Assembly (NCBI GenBank): GCA_026391805.1
Contig: JAPLDJ010000020.1
Span: 124,001 to 188,000 of the forward strand
Reading direction: 5' to 3'
Source: Bacteroidota bacterium
Lineage (GTDB): Bacteria; Bacteroidota; Bacteroidia; Bacteroidales; FEN-979
Length of the DNA: 64,000 nucleotides
A program made the translations under genes and the position numbers. The notes under the pieces were generated by a model. The model was given only the letters and a program-made list of their open reading frames with translations, did no database searches and was not told the DNA's origin. Shown here in pieces: positions 32,150-38,979 of this stretch (position 1 is the first letter of the stretch; each line of letters starts with the position of its first letter).

Positions 32150-34126
32150 ATGCCGCGCTCCTACTATTCATCAACTATTCATGATTTTTTAGCTTCTTCA
32201 ACAGATGAGATTCTTGGCAAACTAGAGCAACAAAATGAATTTTCACTTCTTCAAACTCAGCGCGATTCATGGTTAGAAGAGATTAAAATACTTAAAGAAA
32301 CCCTCCAGCCATACAGCGGTGCTATCTATTTTGAATACAATATTCCTCGAATGGGGAAGCGTATTGATGTTCTTCTAATAATTGGATCAGTCATTTTTGT
32401 TCTTGAATTTAAAATTGGCGAGTCAGAATTCACATCATATTCATTTGATCAGGTTTGGGATTATGCATTGGACCTGAAGAATTTTCATGAAACGAGTCAT
32501 GAACAAATTATTGCACCTGTTCTAATAGCAACGAGGGCAGATGCCTCGTTCACATTTATCTCAACTACTCCCGAAAGCGATAAAACATTTCTTCCGATAA
32601 AGAGTAATACAGTAAATCTCCCCGATGTAATAAAAACAGTTTTGTCATTTTCCGATGGAGAAAAGATTGATTCTACTTTCTGGGAACAAGGTCGGTACTG
32701 TCCGACGCCAACAATTATCGAAGCGGCCATGGCACTATATAATGGACACTCAGTCACTGAGATCTCCAGGAATGATGCGAGCGCCATTAATCTTACAAAA
32801 ACGTCTGATACCGTTTCTCAGATTATTCGCTTTTCAAAAGAGAATTCTCAAAAATCAATTTGTTTTGTAACCGGAGTTCCTGGGGCAGGAAAAACATTAG
32901 TGGGTCTCAATATAGCAACTACACACTTTGATCAATCCAATGCATTATATAGTGTTTTCCTTTCAGGTAATGGGCCTTTGGTTGCAATCTTACGTGAAGC
33001 ATTAGCGCGTGATAAAGTTTTTCGAGAAAAAGAACGACTTGGAAAGTTGAGAATTGGACAGGCTAGAAGTGAAGTTAAGGCATTTATCCAGAATGTGCAC
33101 AATTTTCGTGATGAATGTCTTGTTGATCCTGACAGACCTCCTATTGAACATGTGACGTTATTCGATGAGGCACAGCGCGCTTGGAACCTGGAACAAACAT
33201 CAAAATTTATGCGAGTTAAAAAGGGAATAGCCGACTTCAATAAATCGGAACCTGATTTCCTTATTTCATGTTTAGATCGTCATGATGATTGGGCAGTAAT
33301 AGTTTGTCTTGTTGGAGGTGGACAAGAGATCAATACTGGTGAAGCAGGGATTAGCGAATGGATTGAAGCCCTTAAACGCTCCTATCCCGATTGGCATGTT
33401 TATATCTCTGAAAGAATGAATGACAGTGAATACAACGCTTATGAGATTCTAAAAACTTTAAAAAGCCGGTCAAATGTTATTTTTAAAGAGGAATTACACT
33501 TAGCTATCTCAATGCGGTCTTTTAGGGCTGAAAATGTTTCACTATTGGTAAAGAACATTCTTGATATCAAACAGGAAGAATCTCAAAAAACTCTTAAGCA
33601 ATTAAGCCCCCGATACCCAATTGTTCTCACCAGGGACCTTAACTCAGCAAAGAAATGGTTAAAGAAACAAGCGAGGGGTTCGGAGCGATATGGAATCGTT
33701 GTGTCCTCTCAGGCCGAAAGGCTTAAACCTTATGCGATAGATGTAAAATCTCCAATGGACCCGATCCATTGGTTTCTTGATGAAAAAGAAGATGTACGTT
33801 CCTCATATTATTTAGAAGATGTCGCCACGGAATTTGCTATTCAGGGTTTAGAACTTGATTGGGTTTGCGTTGCATGGGATGCTGATTTTAGATATTCCTT
33901 TGACGGTTGGGAACATTGGTCATTTGTCGGGGATAAATGGAATCACATTAACAAATCTGAGCGGAAACAATATTTAAAGAATGCATATCGAGTTCTGCTT
34001 ACACGTGCTAGACAAGGAATGGTGATTGTAGTCCCAGAAGGAGATAAAGAAGATCCAACAAGGAATCCTTGTTTTTATAATTCGACCTTTGAATATCTGA
34101 AAGAGGTTGGTTTTGAAATAATTTAA
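32150..34126 (+). CDS. SLFN-g3/DUF2075 helicase with N-terminal PD-(D/E)XK-like motif
   Basis: 658 residues. The N-terminal region has [18 protein letters not shown], that is Asp73, Glu86 and Lys88, matching the D-x(n)-E-x-K core of PD-(D/E)XK nucleases. A superfamily 1-type ATPase follows: Walker A GVPGAGKT (242-249), Walker B LFDEAQ (Asp339, Glu340), and late motifs with [10 protein letters not shown] and [15 protein letters not shown], as in UvrD-like helicases. Pfam groups such proteins as Schlafen group 3 helicase domain (PF09848). A role in DNA restriction or phage defence is plausible but inferred. It is AT-rich, stands alone on the plus strand, and is bracketed by diverged direct repeats, signs of transfer. 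Confidence 0.88.
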   Translation: MPRSYYSSTIHDFLASSTDEILGKLEQQNEFSLLQTQRDSWLEEIKILKETLQPYSGAIYFEYNIPRMGKRIDVLLIIGSVIFVLEFKIGESEFTSYSFDQVWDYALDLKNFHETSHEQIIAPVLIATRADASFTFISTTPESDKTFLPIKSNTVNLPDVIKTVLSFSDGEKIDSTFWEQGRYCPTPTIIEAAMALYNGHSVTEISRNDASAINLTKTSDTVSQIIRFSKENSQKSICFVTGVPGAGKTLVGLNIATTHFDQSNALYSVFLSGNGPLVAILREALARDKVFREKERLGKLRIGQARSEVKAFIQNVHNFRDECLVDPDRPPIEHVTLFDEAQRAWNLEQTSKFMRVKKGIADFNKSEPDFLISCLDRHDDWAVIVCLVGGGQEINTGEAGISEWIEALKRSYPDWHVYISERMNDSEYNAYEILKTLKSRSNVIFKEELHLAISMRSFRAENVSLLVKNILDIKQEESQKTLKQLSPRYPIVLTRDLNSAKKWLKKQARGSERYGIVVSSQAERLKPYAIDVKSPMDPIHWFLDEKEDVRSSYYLEDVATEFAIQGLELDWVCVAWDADFRYSFDGWEHWSFVGDKWNHINKSERKQYLKNAYRVLLTRARQGMVIVVPEGDKEDPTRNPCFYNSTFEYLKEVGFEII

Positions 34127-34149
34127 ATCCACTGCTGGGCATGTTCAAA

Positions 34150-34193
34150 GCCGCTTAAGAACATGGCATAATTTGTAATTCTGCTCTATTTGG
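34150..34193. repeat. Direct repeat flanking the helicase gene, copy 2
   Basis: GCCGCTTAAGAACATGGCAT is the diverged equivalent of 31694-31736, ending CTGCTCTATTTGG against CTGCTCTAAATGG. The left part also forms a hairpin with upstream bases, CATGTTC with GAACATG. Confidence 0.6.
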
Positions 34194-34221
34194 ATACCAG
34201 AGAGATAAATACCTTGTTGCT

Positions 34222-34632
34222 TCATAAATCTGTGTTTAAAAATTCTGCCAATACAGGAATATCTGCAGGTGCCCAATCAACAGACTTTAATTCATCCCTC
34301 GAAAGCCATTTATATTCTTTGTGTTCGTTTAAAACAATCGTTCCGGATAAATAAATAGAGACAAAAGGAATTAAGTTGATTATGAATTCACCATAATCAT
34401 AAGGATGGGGACTTAATTTCTTCAATACTTCAATTTCAATATTCAGTTCTTCTTTCAATTCTCTGATTATACAGTCTATGGCTGTTTCATTATGCTCAAT
34501 CTTACCTCCAGGAAATTCCCATTTTAATGGTAATTTCATTTTTTCACTTCTTTGAGTTGCCAATATTTTGCCCTGTTTGATGATTATGGCACATGTTACA
34601 TCTATTATCATACGCCTATTGATATTGGGCAT
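34222..34632 (-). CDS. Nudix hydrolase, MutT-like (8-oxo-dGTP diphosphatase type)
   Basis: 136 residues. The Nudix box is clear: G43, E49, then R57-ELKEE62-L with Asn64 at the usually glycine position (GGKIEHNE and IIRELKEELNI). The N-terminus (IIDVTCAIIIKQGKILATQR) and WEFPGGK match MutT enzymes that hydrolyse oxidised nucleoside triphosphates. Ile-based codon use and AT content are unlike the exopolysaccharide genes. It is one of four same-strand genes separated by attC-like repeats, and small Nudix genes are common integron-cassette cargo. Exact substrate uncertain. Confidence 0.9.
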   Translation of the reverse strand: MPNINRRMIIDVTCAIIIKQGKILATQRSEKMKLPLKWEFPGGKIEHNETAIDCIIRELKEELNIEIEVLKKLSPHPYDYGEFIINLIPFVSIYLSGTIVLNEHKEYKWLSRDELKSVDWAPADIPVLAEFLNTDL

Positions 34633-34652
34633 TATATTGTGTTTCTTGAATA

Positions 34653-34684
34653 AGGTTGCTCAGCTGCGAGTTCGTTGGCAGCAG
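34653..34684. repeat. Partial attC-like inverted repeat between HEPN and Nudix genes
   Basis: On the minus strand GCCAACGAACTCGCAGCTGA resembles one arm of the site at 36163-36253 (ACGAACAGCTAAGG). CTGC and GCAG can pair across it. The other arm is not seen, so it would be a truncated recombination site. It fills the 70-bp gap between the two genes. Confidence 0.4.
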
Positions 34685-34702
34685 TGCTTTTATAGATCAC
34701 AT

Positions 34703-36112
34703 CTATTTCTTTTTTGATTCATTCTGTGAATTCATATTAATAAACCCAGTATTATCTGATGTTAATTTTAATAGTTCTAATTTGGAAATTTCCTGCGAAA
34801 CTTTTTTATGAGCACTTTCATCAATAATGGCATTGTCAATTTTTGAGATTAATTCATCTTTTTTAATCGTTTTAGTAAATTCAATAAATATTAACAGTAC
34901 GCGTCGTACAGCTGAACAAACTTTATTTTGAATATCTGCCAAATCTTTTCGTCCGTCTGGAGGCAAAATTGAACCATGAATATATGTACTCCGTATGTCA
35001 TAAGCTCTTTTAATCGTATTATATACTTTTACGGGGTGTTCATTAAAGTATCTTAATAAATATGAAACCCTTTGAGAAAGCCTATGACTAAGTTCAGATC
35101 GTTCGTTACCTTTTAATAATAACGCTTCAAGAGCTGTGATAGTTGAAGTAATTCGCTTTTCTTGTGATACGGATTTTGAGATTGCCTCCATATATCTATC
35201 AATTCCTATATATATGGGGTTTAGCTCATGAATATCTTTCTGCAAACTTTTTGCTGGTAGAAATTCTAAAAAGTAATTGATAAATTGGTTTAAATTTTCA
35301 GAATTCGTCGATGTTAATTCATATTTGTACTGGGAGAAAGAACTCTGATTTGAAGATATTGGATTACGAGTTAAAATTGAATTAGGCATATAAATTCTGC
35401 TTTTTATTTCAATTGACCCGAGATTAAAAATTCTCAATGAAGTAATAATCTTATCTACATACTGGTTTACCTTTTTTTCAGAATCAAACTTGCCTGCAAA
35501 CTCAATAATTGATGCACATGAATCAGGTTCATTTGGCCCCACGATATTTAACAGAGATACAGGTTGGATAAAATCAAAATCAGAATCAATAGGTTTGCGT
35601 ATTAAAATATTGTTGGACAATTTGATAACTTCTTCGTTTAACCAAAGTCCATCTACAAAAAGTTTTATGTTCCAAAGTGGTGCAGTTTTATTTAAGTCAT
35701 TAATAAAAACTGCAACAATTTCAATTATGGTACTATCTATGAGTTCTAATTCATTTTTAAAAAGCACAAACTGAAGTAACGAATTTAGATTGGATTCGGC
35801 TTGTTCATCAGATAAATGAAATTCATCTTTTATTTCTGCAAGGCAAGTTGAAAAAATTGGATATTTTGAACTTAACCTGTTAAAATACGCTTTAAAATCC
35901 TTCCAGTAAGTATCTTTTTTTACAATATATTCGCTTGATCCTTCAGATTGTTTTATTCCTTGATCGTATGAAACTATTTTTCTCGAAGTTTTGAGAGACA
36001 TATTAACCAAATGTACGACCTCATTATTTTTAAAAGATTTAAAATCTATTAATGAATCCCTTATCGTCTTAATAAGTTCAAATAATGTTGAAGAAATCTT
36101 TGATTGTACCAT
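34703..36112 (-). CDS. ApeA-like HEPN-domain protein
   Basis: 469 residues from the ATG at 36112 (MVQSKISS); a GTG at 36130 would add six. The N-terminal ~300 residues are unrecognised, with alternating helices and strands. The C-terminal part, ITALEALLLKG, SELSHRLSQRVSYLL and AYDIRSTYIHGS, matches the Apea-like HEPN family. It includes the ribonuclease motif R-x4-H as Arg374 and His379. HEPN proteins of this kind cut RNA or act in abortive infection; here that is inference from the motif. The gene is strongly AT-rich and lies between attC-like repeats with a RES-domain gene before it and a Nudix gene after it. No antitoxin is adjacent. Confidence 0.78.
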   Translation of the reverse strand: MVQSKISSTLFELIKTIRDSLIDFKSFKNNEVVHLVNMSLKTSRKIVSYDQGIKQSEGSSEYIVKKDTYWKDFKAYFNRLSSKYPIFSTCLAEIKDEFHLSDEQAESNLNSLLQFVLFKNELELIDSTIIEIVAVFINDLNKTAPLWNIKLFVDGLWLNEEVIKLSNNILIRKPIDSDFDFIQPVSLLNIVGPNEPDSCASIIEFAGKFDSEKKVNQYVDKIITSLRIFNLGSIEIKSRIYMPNSILTRNPISSNQSSFSQYKYELTSTNSENLNQFINYFLEFLPAKSLQKDIHELNPIYIGIDRYMEAISKSVSQEKRITSTITALEALLLKGNERSELSHRLSQRVSYLLRYFNEHPVKVYNTIKRAYDIRSTYIHGSILPPDGRKDLADIQNKVCSAVRRVLLIFIEFTKTIKKDELISKIDNAIIDESAHKKVSQEISKLELLKLTSDNTGFINMNSQNESKKK

Positions 36113-36162
36113 TGTCTTTATAGTTACCACATTAGGAATGAAAGATCTTTAAAGCATTGCAG

Positions 36163-36253
36163 CCAACGTCCCGCAGCTATGGCCTGTGTGTATGATAGGG
36201 ATCGCGTAAGCGATCCGGAAAACCCTGGTATTGGCCTTAGCTGTTCGTCATAA
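36163..36253. repeat. attC-like imperfect inverted repeat between RES and HEPN genes
   Basis: Left arm CCAACGTCCCGCAGCTATGG plus CC; right arm GGCCTTAGCTGTTCGTCATA. ACG, CAGCTA and GGCC pair, with unpaired bases between, as in folded attC sites. An inner hairpin GGATCGC-gtaa-GCGATCC and an AGGG/CCCT pair complete it. It starts 14 bases after the RES stop codon in the transcribed direction. Confidence 0.55.
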
Positions 36254-36266
36254 GAATTAGGGCTTT

Positions 36267-37193
36267 TTAAATTTTCAATTGATTTTTCACTATTATTTGC
36301 TCTTCTAAAGCTTTGAGAGTTCTTTCCTTACCCAAATGTATTTTTGGATCTGTTATTTTTTTTAATATAAAATTCTTTTCCCCAGGCAGAAGCCGTGCTT
36401 GTTTTTCATAATCTGAAACGACAACATCATTCTTGAAATATAATGTTGTTGTGATTACATCTGTCAAAGAAAGTCTTAAATCAATGCATTTTGGTGTTAG
36501 TGCAATATTAAAATTTTCTCCATCACAGCGTACGCTTGGATAAATTATGCCATCAACTTCAATTAAACTTCTTTTTAATATTGATTCAACGAACGCAGAT
36601 GAAATTTTATAATCATCATCAGTTAAAATATTTGTTTTTACAAATTCATTTGATATGAGTTTTAGGATTTTCAGATTCAAATCATTTTTCGTGAATTGCG
36701 CGATATAAGGTAAATATTTATTATAGAGCTCTCTTAAATGACTATTCATATCAATGAATGGTTCATGAAATACCATAACGATTATAAACAAATCCTCATC
36801 ACTGATCCATCTACCAATCGTTAACTTTTTTTCACCCTTTGTGGTAATTTTATTTCTAATGAGTTCTAATGATTCCGAATATACTTGTGCAAGTTGTTCT
36901 AGGTAGTCTTCATCTGGACGTGTTGCAATTGCCCCATAGAAAATAGGGAACCCAGGTCTATGAGCGCGTCCAAAAGAAGTTGTTTTTTTATTATAGGAAA
37001 GTTCCTCAACTGTGGAAAAATCATAATCTTCTGTTGGTCTTGATCTAAAGATCATGGATCCTTTTAGTATACGGACACCAAGCATGTGAGACATTGGAAT
37101 CGAATCTATAACCCTAAGGAGATGATCATATTGAAAAACCTTCAGATTTTCTCTGGCCTTGACTAATGTATTATAAATGATCGCAGGATCCAT
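36267..37193 (-). CDS. RES-domain protein (putative NAD+-degrading toxin family)
   Basis: 308 residues. The RES signature residues are visible: Arg50 in MIFRSRP, Arg76 in FGRAHRPG, Tyr86 in PIFYGA, candidate Glu108 or Glu110 in ESLELI, and Ser220 in the characteristic YPSVRCDGENFNIAL. RES proteins such as MbcT and RES-Xre toxins phosphorolyse or hydrolyse NAD+. This version is longer than typical toxins (150-230 residues) owing to a ~80-residue middle insert, and no Xre antitoxin gene is next to it. It could be a solitary effector in defence. AT-rich and same strand as its neighbours. Confidence 0.8.
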   Translation of the reverse strand: MDPAIIYNTLVKARENLKVFQYDHLLRVIDSIPMSHMLGVRILKGSMIFRSRPTEDYDFSTVEELSYNKKTTSFGRAHRPGFPIFYGAIATRPDEDYLEQLAQVYSESLELIRNKITTKGEKKLTIGRWISDEDLFIIVMVFHEPFIDMNSHLRELYNKYLPYIAQFTKNDLNLKILKLISNEFVKTNILTDDDYKISSAFVESILKRSLIEVDGIIYPSVRCDGENFNIALTPKCIDLRLSLTDVITTTLYFKNDVVVSDYEKQARLLPGEKNFILKKITDPKIHLGKERTLKALEEQIIVKNQLKI

Positions 37194-37210
37194 AAAAAGC
37201 CCTATTTCTT

Positions 37211-37338
37211 ATAACGTTGGGCCGGCTGCCGAACTGCGGGAGTTACCTGTTGCTGGTTTCTCTTGTCCTCGGACGCCAGCCGGTAGGGTGAGGGCTGGCA
37301 TTCGTGGGTGACCCGCATTGCGGCAACTGGTGCGTTAT
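37211..37338. repeat. attC-like site between nucleotidyltransferase and RES genes
   Basis: ATAACG (37211-37216) pairs with CGTTAT (37333-37338). Next, CCGGCTGCCGAACTGCGGG (37222-37240) pairs with CCCGCATTGCGGCAACTGG (37312-37330) at 15 of 19 positions, and inside it GCCAGCC pairs with GGCTGGC. Total length 128 bp. This multi-stem layout with TAAC/GTTA ends and mismatched bases is how integron attC sites, for example the Vibrio VCR, are built. It lies just after one stop codon and 18 bp before the next start codon. Confidence 0.65.
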
Positions 37339-37354
37339 GCGAATAACATTATCG

Positions 37355-38167
37355 TTAATCCAAATCAATAAAGAAGTTGTTAAGAGTTTTATAGTAATCA
37401 TCATCTACAACCGTAATAAATTGCCTTATATTTGGTAATAAAATATTCGCTTCATGTGCCTTTCTTATTTCAGCTAGTGCTTTAAATATTTCATTACGAC
37501 CTTTCCTTAAAATTTTTATTGACTCGATTAATTTACCATAATTTCTTGCTTGTTTTATAGAAAGAAATATATCAAGGGAGTCTCTTTCTCGTTTTTGTTT
37601 TTGACAACTTACAGATTTAGATAAAAGACACCCTAACTCATTAATAATTTTAATTCTACAATATTTCATCTGTCTGTCATCATCTTTAAATAAAATAATA
37701 TGTGGTTCACAACATAAGTTATGGAATAAAATATCTGAGTTTGGACCGATAATTGATTTTGCCTTTGCTTTTTTACTTCTTTCTTTATCTAAAAATACAG
37801 TTAAATCAAATTGGTCCAGGAACAGTTCTTTCATTGTTTCTTCCTTTGGGTGCATCACATCAATATTGAATACAAATTCTTGGTCTGAGACATTGAGTAT
37901 TTCAAAAAGTTGGAAAGGATGTTTTGCTGATAATAAATACCCTTTAGAAATTGATAACTCAATTATTCCTGCTAATGCATAAGGAGTTGTGGCTTCTCGA
38001 AACAAGATATCTACATCTTTTGTTCCTGGATGCGCAATGGGTTTAGAGTTTAATAAGAAGGCAGACCAACCTCCAATTATTACATATTCTGTACCGCTTC
38101 TATTAACATAATTGCAGTATTTCCCAAGAACATGTAGTGCTGCCTCTTCAATACTTGAATATACCAT
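37355..38167 (-). CDS. Nucleotidyltransferase-fold protein (AbiEii/MNT-like)
   Basis: 270 residues. YVIIGGWSAFLLN with Gly32-Gly33-Trp34 and HPGTKDVDILF with Asp51 and Asp53 form the GG-x(n)-DxD core of the polymerase-beta-like nucleotidyltransferase fold. KRERDSLDIFLSI near residue 190-205 matches the C-terminal KR-x-KD-x-x-DI pattern of such families, which include AbiEii toxins and minimal nucleotidyltransferases. A good Shine-Dalgarno (AGGAG) precedes the ATG at 38167. No AbiEi antitoxin is adjacent. Function may be RNA or protein nucleotidylation in defence; uncertain. It is the first gene of the attC-separated set. Confidence 0.75.
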   Translation of the reverse strand: MVYSSIEEAALHVLGKYCNYVNRSGTEYVIIGGWSAFLLNSKPIAHPGTKDVDILFREATTPYALAGIIELSISKGYLLSAKHPFQLFEILNVSDQEFVFNIDVMHPKEETMKELFLDQFDLTVFLDKERSKKAKAKSIIGPNSDILFHNLCCEPHIILFKDDDRQMKYCRIKIINELGCLLSKSVSCQKQKRERDSLDIFLSIKQARNYGKLIESIKILRKGRNEIFKALAEIRKAHEANILLPNIRQFITVVDDDYYKTLNNFFIDLD

Positions 38168-38190
38168 ATCTCCTGTTTATAATGTTTTTC

Positions 38191-38216
38191 GCCTAACGTT
38201 TGTGTGACCGCAATTG
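38191..38216. repeat. Single attC-like end (core GTTAGGC) upstream of the nucleotidyltransferase
   Basis: On the minus strand ACAAACGTTAGGCG fits the attC right core GTTRRRY exactly (GTTAGGC), 24 bases before the start codon of the nucleotidyltransferase. The opposite arm is not found, so the site would be partial. Confidence 0.4.
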
Positions 38217-38546
38217 AAAATAAAATGATTACTTTAGAAAAAGCTGTTACTACGTATACTTACTAAATAAGGGTAGATAACCACAAGGTACAAATGATGC
38301 AGTTATATTAAAGTAATCTTCATCTGTCAAATAATAATTACTTTAAACGAACCTTAAAGTAAGCGTACAGACAGTTCAAATATATGAAATAAACATAAGC
38401 AACTGAAAACCGAAGAAATCTATATAAATAGGATATTTAGACTTTAGGGAAAGTTATCCTAGGAGTTATCACAAAGATATATGCAAATTATATGCAAATA
38501 AAAAACCACCTACTTGATATGATCGCTGTAAGTGGTTGAATTTGAA
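38217..38546. other. Gene-free AT-rich spacer near the island end
   Basis: No gene. Near its right end AACCACCTAC and GTAAGTGGTT form an inverted repeat (about 38502-38537), the sort of arm-site sequence often found at integrase attachment sites. That reading is tentative. Confidence 0.4.
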
Positions 38547-38561
38547 GTCGGGGCGAGAAGA
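38547..38561. repeat. Partial duplicate of the tRNA-Pro 3' end (candidate att site)
   Basis: GTCGGGGCGAGAAGA is identical to 38717-38731, the 3' end of the tRNA gene, and lies in the same orientation 156 bp from the tRNA end. Confidence 0.65.
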
Positions 38562-38616
38562 TTGGCTCAGCCTGCGGCTTCGCCGGACTTCCGTTGGGGG
38601 GCTTCAATTAAAAACC

Positions 38617-38640
38617 GGAGGCTTCGCCTCCTGTTTTTTT
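38617..38640 (+). terminator. Hairpin with T-tract
   Basis: GGAGGC-TTC-GCCTCC is followed by TG and seven T. It would stop plus-strand transcripts; an A-rich stretch on the other side makes partial action on the minus strand possible. Confidence 0.6.
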
Positions 38641-38685
38641 ATTCCAGGTCAGTCTGAAAGCAAGCTTGCTCCTTCCCTGAAATAA

Positions 38686-38711
38686 AAAAACCGGCAATTT
38701 TGCCGGTTTTT
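38686..38711 (-). terminator. Bidirectional intrinsic terminator after tRNA-Pro
   Basis: AAAAACCGGCAA pairs perfectly with TTGCCGGTTTTT around TT, giving a 12-bp stem with A/T tracts on both sides. It begins 3 bases beyond the encoded CCA end of the tRNA. Confidence 0.85.
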
Positions 38712-38714
38712 AAT

Positions 38715-38791
38715 TGGTCGGGGCGAGAAGACTCGAACTTCCGACCCCTTGCACCCCATGCAAGTACGCTAGCCAACTGCGCCACGCCCCG
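38715..38791 (-). tRNA. tRNA-Pro (anticodon GGG)
   Basis: Minus strand. The acceptor stem CGGGGCG pairs with CGCCCCG, followed by A73 and an encoded CCA (38715-38717). The D arm is GCGC-AGTTGGCTA-GCGT, the anticodon stem CTTGC/GCAAG with loop ATGGGGT (T33, anticodon GGG), and the T arm GGAAG-TTCGAGT-CTTCT. All arms fold, so the gene looks functional. Its 3' end faces the AT-rich accessory region, the usual target side for tyrosine integrases. Confidence 0.93.
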
Positions 38792-38850
38792 ATTGAGGTG
38801 CAAAAGTACTTATTAAATGGGAAAATGCAAAATCATAAATCTAAAGTCCT

Positions 38851-38978
38851 CAGTCTGCAGTCAGCAGTCAGCAGTCGGCAGTCGGCAGTCGGCAGTCAGC
38901 AGTCTGCAGTCAGCAGTCGGCAGTCGGCAGTCAGCAGTCGGCAGTCAGCAGTCAGCAGTCGGCAGTCGGCAGTCAGCA
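38851..38978. repeat. 7-bp tandem repeat (CAGTCNG type), about 18 units
   Basis: GTCAGCA, GTCGGCA and GTCTGCA units run without interruption. The array stops 1 base before the stop codon of the downstream-facing T9SS gene (38980). Variable-number behaviour is likely. Open frames through it on the plus strand are artefacts of the repeat. Confidence 0.9.
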
Positions 38979-38979
38979 T

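Noticed and set aside
38851-38978. CRISPR array
   Set aside because: Units are 7 bp, contiguous and without spacers.
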